Assembly (NCBI GenBank): GCA_000310025.1
Contig: FN649743.1
Location: 2,734 to 48,299 of the forward strand
Length of the DNA: 45,566 nucleotides
Origin: Ectocarpus siliculosus
Lineage: Eukaryota; Sar; Phaeophyceae; Ectocarpales; Ectocarpaceae
Reading direction: 5' to 3'
Part shown: one piece after another, positions 31,198 to 42,802 of the stretch
Layout of the letters: each line of letters starts with the position of its first letter
Position numbering within the stretch: the stretch's first letter is position 1
The notes under the pieces: model-generated
Databases searched by the model: none
Seen by the model: only the letters and a program-made list of their open reading frames with translations
What the model was told of the DNA's origin: nothing
Translations under genes and position numbers: made by a program

Positions 31198-31830
31198 CTA
31201 TCTTGGTCCGTGATCAGAAGGCGAAGGCAGGCCAATACACCAGTGCTTCCTCTTGCATCCCACCCCCCCCATTATTCGCGCCTGGTCTTCCGGCCCTAGG
31301 TCTCCCCCAGCCACACGAGCAGCAGTTCCCGCAAGTCCCCCCGCTTGGTGCGCCCACCGGCCTTTGAGGCGCCACTCGCTCCAAACCTTGTCGTCGCCAT
31401 GCGCTCCCAGTCCCCCCCCGGCTGGTGATACCGCCGGGCCGCCTTCTGTTGGCCCCGGTGGCAGAATGAGGCCTGACAGGGGCGACGCTTCGTCTGCCGT
31501 CACCGTCTGTCCCGCGTCCGAGACTTGGCGGGATCCGGTACGGCCGCCCGGACGCTGTCCATGGCCGGGTCAAGGGAGCGGAGGTGGGACACGTGTTTTG
31601 GTCCTCCGCGCCTTCGAGTTGTCTTGAACGGGTGCGCCGAGCACGGGTGTGTCCGGGGGGTCCGTGGATGTAGGGGTAGTCGTCGGCGCCGCAGGTGCAG
31701 GCGCGAGCGCCGTCCAAGGCAGCAGCAGCCTCGTGCCAGCCGTCGCCGCCGTGGACATCGTCCTTCGACAGCAGTAGAGGTGCCGTTGGAAGAACAACGG
31801 CCCACACGGGGAGGGAGGCAAGAACAGGGG
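31198..31830 (-). other. GC-rich block with possible minus-strand coding remnant
   Basis: Two frames show protein-like patches. One has LLSKDDVHGGDGWHEAAAAL around 31700-31770. Another, downstream on the minus strand, reads VTADEASPLSGLILPPGP and KVWSEWRLKGRW around 31340-31500. They are in different frames, so this would need a frameshift or a small intron. It could be an upstream exon or pseudogene linked to 29179-30741. Evidence is thin. Confidence 0.25.
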
Positions 31831-33832
31831 AGTACATATGCAGAACGTATTTTAGTTCCAACAGAATTTGAAATCGTGCGGAAGCACCCACGACAGTGTA
31901 GGTTGTAGCAGGGAAGACAATCGACGACGTTAGCCTGCTGCCACAATCCACACCCACTGCTTTGTGTCCCGGTTGGCACGTGCTGTGCTCGAACGCTTTT
32001 CGATGTCAGTGGTTGTTCCATGCATACGCCGTTGCACGTCTCACAACGTAGCTTCTCCCATGTGTTGGGCGATACCTCGGCATGAAAGTGGCAGGAATGA
32101 GACAACATCTGACCACACCGTATCAACCTGGCTACAAGACGACAAACGACACATTTCACCCGGGCTACCACCCATACCTGAGTGCAGCTCTCTGGCCCTC
32201 ACCATGGAGGTTTGTGAAGAAACATAAAGGGGTGCAATTTTCACAGGGCGATACGTTTACCGCATTGGAGCGATCGCACCCGATACTGAATGTTGCATGT
32301 TTACCTAAATACTCCAGAGTATCGGATATCTTCAACCAACGGTGGAAACCCATCCACCGCTTGTGCTCGATGCCAAGCATGTCGTTCATCATGTAGCTCA
32401 CCTCCTGTCTACCTTCACGTTGCCGATATTGAATTGCACATGATATCCAATCTTCCATCCATCCCCCGTTTTTAGGCTGCTGCTGAGCCGATGCCTGTGC
32501 CACCGCGAGAGTTTGCCGTAAAGAGACATGAAGGGGGAAGCAAGAGTCACGGCAGCACCAGACGACAGCGTGAGAAATGCGCAGCAGCGACAGATCGACC
32601 GAAAGAGAATCGCAGAAAGAGAGAGGAAATCTTCGTGAGGAAAGCCTCAAATCGATGTCGATGGAGAACACAACTGTGTCAAGACGAGAAGGTCAGATTT
32701 GCCGTGTGCCAGGCAGCCGAAGCCGAGAATCCTGGCCCGCTTGTGTTTCCTTTCGATCCCGACCAATAGAGTTTCAAAAGAAGATGGTGATCGTTGCGGA
32801 GTCCACGTTGCAGGGCCATTAACATCAACATTGCCATTATTTCGGGAACAGTGTTTTGTCGATGCAGGGTTTGACGGACGCCGTCTTAGGCCTGATCTTC
32901 TCCGGGGAGGAGGGGCGTGGCAGTACAGAGCCGTTGAGCTACACACGGCGTGAGCGCTAGAAAAAAGCGCGAGCGGTACAGCAATACTGCTGTAACGTAG
33001 CAGAACTTGGACAGCAACACTGTAGTGTATGTAACATACCCACGTCTGATGAACCAGTAGTCAGCACGGCCTGCCAGCCCGGTGGACAATGAGTACACCT
33101 AATTGAGCTTCAAGGGTCAACTGGTCGGCTCACCGGATGGAACATGTGTTTTAATCTGCACGACAACAACACCATACAATACGGTTGGACCGAAAATGTC
33201 TTACTTCTACATCACATTGTTGTCATGCGGAAATCTACAAGGGCAAGGGTGAAATTGTGCCGATCCCGGGCGTAAAACGAATCGGAGGAGAGTCGACACA
33301 CAGCATGCTTCAGGATGTCATTGGAGGAGGGTTCACACAACTGTCTTCGCGAAAACAAAATCCGGACACATGGGCCCCACCCTCCCCCCCGGAGGGGGGA
33401 GAAATTCGAAAAATTACCACGAATCGTCGAAACGTTACCATCCATGAGGTCAGATGGGTTGCAAACATGCCTCGCTCTCGTTACCCCTTAAGCCGGCCCA
33501 CGCTCACCCAGCCGTGCTACAGGAACACACGTACGGTAACGTCCTATATCTACACAAAAAGTACAGTACATCGGCCAAAGCTCGACATGAGCGAAAAGCA
33601 GCTCACAGCTGACCACCATCCAACACAACCACCTGCCTTGCAAACCTCTTGCCCTTGCCGCTTCTAGCACTGCAGAACAACAGGGAGCATAGTCTCGCAA
33701 ATCTACTCGTAGCCTTAGTCTTGTAGGGTCACGTTTGACTCGATCAATCTACCCCGCTTACTCATGCGGACCCCTGCTTGCCAGTTCTCGCGCGGTGTCT
33801 CGCTACGTTCTCTGCGAGGGAGAGCTTATGTG
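31831..33832. other. Gene-free stretch
   Basis: Short frames only. The longest (33185-33667 +, 160 residues) has no domain. Confidence 0.35.
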
Positions 33833-33862
33833 TTAGGGTTAGGGTTAGAGTTAGGGTTAGAG
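33833..33862 (+). repeat. Interstitial telomere-like repeat (TTAGGG, about five units)
   Basis: Five consecutive hexamers, three TTAGGG and two TTAGAG variants. It lies about 34 kb into the window and is followed by unique sequence, so it is not a chromosome end. It may mark a healed break, a fusion, or a telomerase-mediated insertion. Confidence 0.85.
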
Positions 33863-33930
33863 CGCCGGACGCCAAAACGCCGACGCCTCGGCGTAAAACT
33901 CGGGGATACAGGGGTATACGTCCCCCCCCC

Positions 33931-33960
33931 CCCCCCAAATGACCCCCCCCCCCCCCCCAC
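33931..33960 (+). repeat. Two long C-runs
   Basis: A run of about 14 C and one of about 16 C are separated by AAATGA. The exact lengths are likely unreliable in the assembly. Confidence 0.7.
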
Positions 33961-36900
33961 GGACCCCGATTTTCGATTAGTAGGCCTATGTGTCTTGAAA
34001 TTGTTTTCGCGCATACCTTTGGTCCACACAGCATCCATACCTGATGCATCAACATGCCTGAAGTTGGTTTCGAAGGACACACAGGCCCCCAGCCCTCCCG
34101 CTCTAACCTAGGGACTGCGGAGAGAAATGCAGACCGACAGGGTTGCTTGTGAAGAGCTGGTCCGCATTATCTCCCGAGGGACTCGAGGTGGTTTGTGGTA
34201 AACGTCCAGGTTCATTTCGCAGAGCGCGATGCGAGTCACGCCGGATCTACAAACCGCGGGTTTGACGTACGGGGGGCGGCATAATAATGCATCAACACCG
34301 TGTTGATAAATGACATACACTGCTGTAGTTGCAACACTTCCAGGTACACGTCTGACCTATGTAGCACTCCCACCCAATCCAATCCGAATCCTCACCCCCC
34401 TAACATGACCATATGCCCGGTCCGATGGCCCAATGATGCGTCGGACGACTTCTTTCGCCGAGAGTTCGTGAATAAGAAAAAGCCGACGGTGTTCGCCCAT
34501 CAGAGTGCAGCGTCCAAGTCAACCGCCACACCATGATTGACGAATTCACACGGGCCTTCTCGACATGTTGTCCACACCCTCACATCTTCATTTATTTGAT
34601 GGGAGAAGTTCATCGTTTATGCGAATTTCTACTTCACGTGTAATCAGGGACCAGAACTCATGGAAATAAATGGAATCTCGCATTATTTACCGTGGCCCCA
34701 AGTGGTCCCTTCTACAGCGCGGTGGCTGCATGCACGAAGCATCCACCCGTTTGTATACCCTTTTTAGAATTGTTCCTTAAGACTAAAAAGACTAATATCA
34801 TATCATGCACTACACCGTCCATACACTGGCCTAGGTTTACAGTACCTGTACGCACAGCGGCGGCAGTGTAGACCACATGTACACTATTATCGTCAGATTC
34901 TGTACATCAGCATGCACGGTGCGGTGAAATACGAACGAAGCGTACCTCGACAACAGTCACCTCCCAGTGTATCCTATTATGTACGTACAGCAGATATTGG
35001 CATCTTCTCGCAGGCCCCGGCGCTCATCATGCTCTTTTCACCGCAGGTTACATTCGGTCAGCATCGCCCACACTGAACGCCGCCAATATACGTGCTGGTG
35101 CAGCAACAGGGATGGGTGTCAATGACGTTGAGGGTACAGGAAGAGGTGTATGAGATTGATCAATGTATTTACTTTGTGCATAGCATACGATCTTGATACG
35201 ACACAGAGTGAGTGCCGATGCACGACGACTCGCGAGCGTCGCCGAGATGCACACATCTGAAACCGTTCTCTCTGATTGGCTAAACCTTACAGTCTTTGAA
35301 CGTCTTCGAATACCCGGGCAAGTGGACAAGTGGACCCAACAATGATGTGCCAAGGATGCGTCATATCACATCCCCCAAGGGTCTTGACGGTCGAATTTCT
35401 ACCTTGCCTTTCGTCTCCCGCGGTGCTCCTTTGCACACGCTTGTCATGATGCCAGGTGGAAGCAAGCGACCCCCCTGCTGCTGTTGCTTCTTTTCGCGCA
35501 TTTTTTTTGCTTTTCATATACAAATTCTACATGCTCGTGGACTAAGGAATAATAATAAAAAAACACACAGAAAGACTACCCATTCTTCTTTCGCCCTTTG
35601 GTGACTGCCTGACTGTCGTTCGTGCCGGTCTCACCGCTGCAGCCGACCACTTGGTCTCTAACACCTTGTGCGTATGCATACGCGTCCGCCGGCAACGACG
35701 AAATATGCGCGTGGAGTGGGGGAGGGACGTCGTTGGGGTCCGTGGTTTCCAAGTTGTGTGGTCAAAAGTGTTCCAACTGCGCTCCAAAATTCGCGAAGAA
35801 AATGAGCGTTGGCCATCGTGTCAATTATTCCAACACCTCCCACCTTGCAGAACACTTTTCGTTAGTTGCTACTATTTGAACTTCCAATAGATTACAGTCA
35901 TGCAATGTGTGCAGGGATACAGAGTGCTTAGCAAGCACACACAAAACTATACGACCACGTAGTCTGTCGTATGCACATACATACATGTATGTACGAGTAC
36001 AAACAAACGTCCGAAGGGTGGATGGGTGTCGTCTAGCTTATCTGTATCTAGCTCTATCTAGCGTACAAACAAACTTAGATGCAGACTTGCAAGACATACA
36101 TGACGTAAGGTACGGGCGGGTAATAGCCAGCCCGCTGGCGTACACTGTACTGAAGCAGCTCGTTTTGTTGTACACAATATAAATAACAAGATCATGGCGC
36201 GGTGAAGGTTCAAATATTTTGAAGTCCGTATGCATGTACAAACAAGATGAGTCCTATGCATACATCCCAAAGAAAGGCGAGTGGCGTCACATAGACGTAT
36301 ATATATTTATTATATTTATCCAGTCTCGACAAATTACATACGCCTGCAGGCATCTTTAAAATACAATTACTTCTTTCTATATTATTTGTGCAGCGCGGAG
36401 GGCGGGGGGCGGGCTTGGTACGTTGAGAGATGGCGGGCAAAGACAACGGGAGTGACCGAGTAACGGTAATTTCTTCAAGCACGCACCCACGTGCGTAGTA
36501 TTTATTTCCGTGTGTGGAAGGAGGCCCGTGAATGCCGCCGAGGACGCGGAATGACAACATCTTGTTGAGAGAGTCTTGTGTCAGCCTCTCAGATCGAAGT
36601 CGGAAGAAAGTCGCGAGCGTGGTACGCCACACACACACGCGCGTTTTCTGACAGCCAAGGAATACTCCAGTTCTTCTATGTACTACCAGTATGTATTCAG
36701 GACACTATCTGGGCCCAAGGCGCATCTGTCATTGCGGTGTAATTGCGGGAACCCACGGTTTGTTGAACCAGAAAATTGCTTGGCTTAGATTGTTGAACTG
36801 TCTTCAACGGCACTTTGCGTATTCCACCAACAACCGAACACAACCAACATGGACAGGAACAAAGAACTGCTACGTACTTTCGTGCCTGCAACCAACAATA

Positions 36901-39420
36901 CGCCCCATGTGCATGCAACCATTGGCCCCTACCTATTGTGTCTGCGGCGGCCGCATAATATACGTACAAGTTCGGCGCACACCGCACAGCGTTAAGCTAC
37001 GTGGCGACGTCCTCCGAATCCTAAACGCACCCACACACATGCAACAATATCCGTTCGGTGACGTGTCAACATTGCACCCCGATGATGATACCAATAATCA
37101 CCCAATTTCCATTCACCTAACGAACCAACCTAGCCACTAACAGTTCGTCCAACGCAACGTAAACTTCTCAAGCCGACTAGACTAACTACGGCACAAACCA
37201 CCACCTCTGCACGGTGATCGGATACGAAGATAAATAAAGGAGAGAATTCGGATACAACAATAACAATAACAACCAACAGCTGCGAAGAGAAAAGTGAGGC
37301 GTTCTTACGAATCACGGCCGGCACAATGATGGGTTGACCGTCGACGACGACACCAACCGTACATCACGGCTTTCTCTGCTAAAAGCAAACTAGCTACTTC
37401 TACAACACCTCGCCACATGACCCGCATAGGCGGTAAGGTAAGTCTATTGAGCGTTGTCTCCTCTGATTTTCATACAGTAGATACGCACACAATTCATGCC
37501 CTCCGAAAGCAAGTCCCGACGTGTAGGGGACCAACGTACAGACAAACGTTCTGATGGCACGCATCGCCTCGATCAGGTCAGGGAAAATGCGTAGTTGGCT
37601 CAAAGCACTTCTCGCTGCCGACTTCGAACAAGGACTTCTACCTACTACCATCTGATGGCCCTGACGCATTCTAGGTTGGGAAAGAAAAAACAATGACAAA
37701 AGAAACGCGGTACACGACAATCAGCCCCCTACAATTACATGAGACAAGCAGAGTGTGGCGGCGAAAAGAGGCTAGTGGCGTGAATCCCCCCAACACCTAT
37801 CTTTTCAGGCACCCACTCATGTGCTGACAAGCCGACGACCGCTACTCCTGGAAATGCCCAGCCCACTCAGGAGAGTCCCCCTTCCCTAACAATGTTCCCG
37901 AAATTGGAACAACAAGCAATACACACATACGAGAACAAAACAAAACAAACTTGCTCCTCTACCGCCGTTGCTTGCTTGACAACTAAAAACGGGACATGAT
38001 CGCTACGGTGAAACGTGCGGAAATACTAATCCCGACATGTGTGCGGTGTGCTTACATAGCAACAACCACTAAGACAAAGGCCCTCCCTGCAGAGTTTGGC
38101 ACTCCCTCGTGGCGGCGAAAAAACGAGAAAAGAAAACGCGCGACGTCGGGTGCGCACACGCGCTGCACGAAAACAGAGGTACTGCAGAATTCCGTTACGG
38201 TGCGCAAGCGCGGCGACAAACACCAAGAGCAGTCGCCATACTACCTGCTGCGGCGGCCCTGCTATCGGAAGGACTCTAGCAACAACCTCGACAAGACAAC
38301 ATTGCACCTGTCGTCGACACTCACGAGCCACGAGCTTCGCTTAAATCCTTCGCGCACACACAAGCGTTCCGCCTCAACTCTTTGTCTCCTGGCCTGATGC
38401 CCGTAACCAGGCCTTGGACAATTCCACGGCGAAACGCTCTCACGAGAGCCCCCCTCCCTAGGGCCTACACTTTGGTTGCTAAAGCTACCATCGGCACAAC
38501 ATTCTACGAATTACAATAGGTGGAAGTGACGAAAAGCACCTCTGCCGAGCTTCGGCAACGCTGCTTAATGGAACACCAGGACATGAACCGCTGCTGAAAC
38601 AAATATCAGGTACGCCATATACGTGCGACGCGGGAAACAAAAACAGGTACTTAAAGGATACACCTATCTCATAGTATGCCACATCCAAGCGCAAAAATGC
38701 ATCAGATCGTGGCGCATTTACAGCTAATGAATGTAAATCAGAAAACTATCACAAGAGCATGGGAGACGGAGTCAACCCTTCACGAGCCCCCTGCAACAAA
38801 AACAGGGCATCGTCATATTGAGCCGCCCAACACCAACAGTAACACCTTGCACTTTTTTTTCGTACTTAAGAAAGCAACATCGGTCGCTTTCTCTCTCTTG
38901 TCTCTTGACAGTAGTCTCTCTCTGTACTTCTCTCTCTCTCTCTCTCTCTCTCTCTAAACGCCAACCCACACAATACGTACATTTAAATTTCCAACCCCAG
39001 ATTTTCTTTCCCCCGTTCTGCTCATTTCTTCGACGTGGCTTCCTCCCGTCGAGGCACTCTACGCCGGCATCACGAGCAGATCGAGGGGCAAAGAAGAAGA
39101 ACAAAAAAAATACCTTGTCGAGATATGGACAGCACGAATCGGCGGTTCCGTCTCGTCTCGTGACGTGGGAAACACACAATCGCACACAGAGAAAGACAGC
39201 GCTCACACCGGGGCTTTCAGTATGACGGCAACCTCAAGATTCAATCAAAATCCTTGCAGCACGAGCGGTAGATATTCCTGCTCTGCACCCCCAGCATGTA
39301 CCCTCCACACCCCACCCCTCAACACCCTAGTCACACATACTACCGAGACGCGAGGGTTGGAAGAACTCTCGAGCTCACGCATCATCATCATTCATCATCA
39401 TCATCGCGCGAGAGGTTGGC
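33961..39420. other. Long gene-poor interval, with the 3' flank of the cyclin gene at its right end
   Basis: No convincing ORF in about 5.4 kb. Features seen: one exact ACTGCTGTAG (34319), many TACAT/GTATG-rich stretches around 35960-36320, a CT microsatellite at 38928-38956, and an ATC-rich run at 39380-39405 just downstream of the cyclin stop codon. Confidence 0.4.
38928..38956 (+). repeat. (CT)n microsatellite
   Basis: About 14 CT units after a longer imperfect CT-rich tract (from about 38890). It lies about 470 bp downstream of the cyclin stop codon. Confidence 0.85.
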
Positions 39421-42400
39421 TCACAATGCTGTCGTTTGAGACTGCTGCTGGCCAACCGGCTTGCTGTCTACCCCCCCCCCTTCGCGTTGTTGCTGCTGCT
39501 GCTGCTGCCGTCCCCTTGCCGCCGGAGCCTGAGCACAGCCTTGCTGCCTCTGGTCTAGGCCCTCCGCGATGCTGCCTTGCAAGTACTCTCCGCCGTGGTA
39601 ACCCCGCCCGGCGGCGTCTTCCTCTACCCGTTCGCCCCCGACGCTGCCGCCGGCGTCGGCGACCTCTACCCGGCGGACGTCCTTCCCCTCGACTGACCGC
39701 CGCCGGCGGGCGCACGGCACGAAGCAGCTGCCGGAAGACTGGTGGAGCCGCCGCTTCTGCCCTCCCCCGCCGCCGACGCCGACGCTCTGCCGGCGTGACG
39801 CGTCCGGCAGGTCCGGGTACGCCTGCACCGCGACGACGGGCGCCCGCCGAGGTGCCACCCGCTCCACATCCAGCGGCGAGGTAGATACCCGTCGCGGCTC
39901 TGGGCCCGCCCTCGCCGGAAGTGGCGGCGCTGCGATGTCCCACGGCGACGTTGAGACCCGAGGAGGCCTTGCCGCCGCCGCGCCGCCGCCGCGGGGTGAA
40001 GAAGACACCCGGCGAACGACGCGCCTCCCGGCCACCACGTGCGAAGCGACCGCCTTCGTCGTGACCGCTCCGTGCGGGCTGAACGTCGTTAGCGGCGAGA
40101 AGTCTTCCACCAGCGGCACGCCGCTGCCGCCGCCACCGCTCCCGATGCCCTGGTCGCCCCTGACGCCGACCGCCGAAAACGCCGCCTTTTGGAGCAACTC
40201 CGCCCCTTGAGCGACTCCGGTCGGCGACCCCCAACCGTCCTTGGCGGCCGTGTTGCTGCCGCCACACACCGGAGACTCGGTGCTCCCACGTGCGTGGCCG
40301 CTGGCGGCGGCGGCGGCGGCCGCTGCAGTCGCTGCCGCCCTCTCGTCGCTCACCATGGCGTCGGCGCAGGCCGCCACGCCGTGTACGTCGACGCCCCTCC
40401 CCGTCACCGCGCGGGCGCGCGCGTCGCACTCGCGGAGGAGCCGCCGCCGCTCCTTCCCCAGTCCCATGGAGTTGTAGGCGGTGGTCAGGGCCGCGACGGC
40501 GAGGGTGTAGGGGGCGTGGCGGAACCAGCAGGTCCTCGCGCGAGCCCTTTTGAGGTAGTGGGAGCTGGCCGAGAGCACGCCGGAGTGGGGCGGGACGCCC
40601 CCCCCCGCGGAGTTGTTGTCGCTGCTACTGCTGCTGCTGCTGCTGCTGCTGCTGTGGAGGAGGGCGGCCAGGCAGTGGAGAGCCTCGTCCGGGCTCGGTG
40701 GCGCGAGCCGGAAGTTGAGCTTCGAGATCATGTCCATTTCCAGCTGCTTTACCTGGAGAGACAGGGAAGGAAGACGAGGGGATCAGAAGAAGGTTTGTTG
40801 TAGCGCGGTCGACACGAGCCGGATGAGGGAGGGGGGTGGTGTTGAAGAGGGCCGTTGGGGCCGCGCGTGTCGTGGAACAGGCAAGTTGGAAATGACAAGA
40901 GTACATCGACGCCCCGTGCCCCACAAAAGAGTAATCCGTGCCCACTTCAAACGATGGCACACAAAAGCATCCACAAAAATCCAATGTGGTTGTAGGTAGG
41001 CCTTGTGCTTTGAATTTGAAACCAAACCAAACATCGGGAAGGCCGGTCGTCTCTCTCGCGGATATAAGATAACCGGCCACAAACGACGGCAAGCTCGTTC
41101 GGCCGAAGAATTTCCGCCGTTCGGAACCTTGATTAAAGATCCTGTTCCATCTACACATGTCCGACAGGCTATCGGGTCGTCGAAGACAAGGGAGGGGCGT
41201 GCAAGGCTGCTACTGCTGCTGTGTAAGTAGCGTGTTGCGGCACAAGATGGTCATGTCCACGGCTTCCAATGCCACGCTGCAACTCGCTCTGCAAAGTCGG
41301 AGAAAAAAAAGTGCATATCATTACCTGAAGCGGCGTAAACATCCTTCCGGTAAGGTTCGCCAAGCTTCTCATCCGGAGGGGGCACGTCTCGCCCATCTTC
41401 GACGCGATCAGTAGTGCAACGTACGCGGCTAGCTGTAGCAGCATGTGGTCGTTCACCGGCGTGACGGTGAGGGAAACATACCTAAGCAAGAGATAGAGCG
41501 CGAGAAAGGCCATGGAAATTGGCGGAGTTGAGAGGGAGAGCGAGAGAGAGAGAGGGAAAAACAGACAGGAAAAAGAATACGAGAAGGGATGTGCGAGGAC
41601 GAGAGCGGCGGCTTGGGACGAAGACGAATATGTTCTCTGCCACGTGGTGTCATGCGTCGCCGGTCCTCTTCGGTCGCAGGAAAAAATGTGACGAGAGGAT
41701 ACTTGTTGAGTGGATATGCGCGAAGCAGGTGGCTACGGATACGAGGTGAATCCGACGAAACCTGCTGATTCGATCGAAAAAAGAAGGCTGCGTTGAGAGT
41801 TCCTCCGGGGGCGCCAAAGAACTCGACGCGACCGCAATACGACGTGGACACGAAGAAATTCAAGACGGCGGCCACTGCTGCTCACCTATCGAAGTGGCTC
41901 AAGGCCGCCACTACCGTCTCGTTGGCGAAGTCGTACGAAACGGACACCTTGGCAAACCAGTTCACGACGGCGCCTCGCATGTCGAGAAACTCTGCGTGTC
42001 GAGAAAAAACGGGACGCGTAGTAAGTGGGGATCATGCTGGAAGTTGTGCAGGAAATGGGAACGATGAAATAAACAATCGGCCAGCAGCAGTGATCTACGT
42101 TATCGCATGGGAAAAGATGAAGTGTTGCGGTGAATGCGCGAAATCGAGCCTCTACTGCTGTAGAAATTGCTCTGACCTCAAACATCATGTTCCTCCCTTA
42201 TCCCTCCCCGAACCTGGGTACCACACTCCGTGCTCTCCTTTCCCGCCACGTGTGCTTGATTCTATTCAATCAAATAACCAAGCGCGACAGGTGGCCATCG
42301 CTGCAACAGTATTGTATGCGACCCAAGGGGACCACCACGGTCGTCCGTCAACCGCTGCTATCGGTCGGTTTTTTCCTCAGCGGCCGAACGAAACCCCTGT

Positions 42401-42802
42401 GCTATAACGCAGCTATGATATGTGCAAAAACAAAACATGCGGCGGAGCGGAACCTACAGCAGTAGGCCATCCAAACGTAGCCTACACCACATCCCTACTG
42501 ACTACTACTGTGTACCACGGTTGGTTATCTTTCTCACCCGCGTCCTCCATGACCTGCCAGCTAGTCTCCAAGGGACGGTACGCGTTTGTCTTGGCGAGAA
42601 GGGACGTCAAGAACTCCTCGTGCGCTTGATCCGCGCTGCTATCACGGAAAACTTCCTGCTTCTCCTGCTGCTGCCAGCCGTCGCACGACACGCGCGGCAG
42701 TATTGTTGCCGGCACCGGAGCCTGACCCAAGGCGGAGACCTCGACGCACAGCAAGTCCGTATCCTCCTCGCCGCGAGGCAGCAGGCGACTCAGCTCGCTC
42801 AT
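39421..42802 (-). CDS. Cyclin, four coding exons, 619 aa
   Basis: Exons on the minus strand: 42802-42538, 41991-41886, 41481-41325 and 40752-39421. All three introns (546, 404 and 572 bp) start GT and end AG, and the phases join exactly (265+106+157+1332 = 1860 nt). Residues 75-200 form the cyclin box: MRGAVVNWFAKVSVSYDF, then HFDRYVSL across the second junction (residues 121-128), ASKMGE at 150-155, and LNFRLAPPSP in exon 4. The Arg of MRG and the Lys of ASK fit the conserved Arg and Lys that contact the CDK in cyclins. A reduced second cyclin fold follows a poly-Ser insert (210-220). The C-terminal ~330 residues are low complexity and end in a poly-Gln run (592-598). The product should bind and activate a cyclin-dependent kinase; the subclass (A/B, D or other) cannot be fixed by eye. 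The start ATG is 29 nt after a possible acceptor (CCCCACAG), and the frame is open upstream, so a 5' exon may exist. Confidence 0.88.
40618..40655 (-). repeat. CTG/CAG microsatellite coding for poly-Ser in the cyclin
   Basis: About ten CTG units on the + strand are read as AGC on the minus strand, giving the 11-Ser run at residues 210-220. It lies between the two halves of the cyclin fold, where length variation might be tolerated. Confidence 0.85.

Noticed and set aside
33185-33667. 160-codon + ORF
   Set aside because: No domain or codon bias visible to the eye and no supporting neighbours.
39401-40429. 342-codon minus-strand frame and several plus-strand frames overlapping cyclin exon 4
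   Set aside because: They are shadows of a GC-rich, repeat-rich exon. Only the 39421-40752 frame joins in phase to the upstream cyclin exons.
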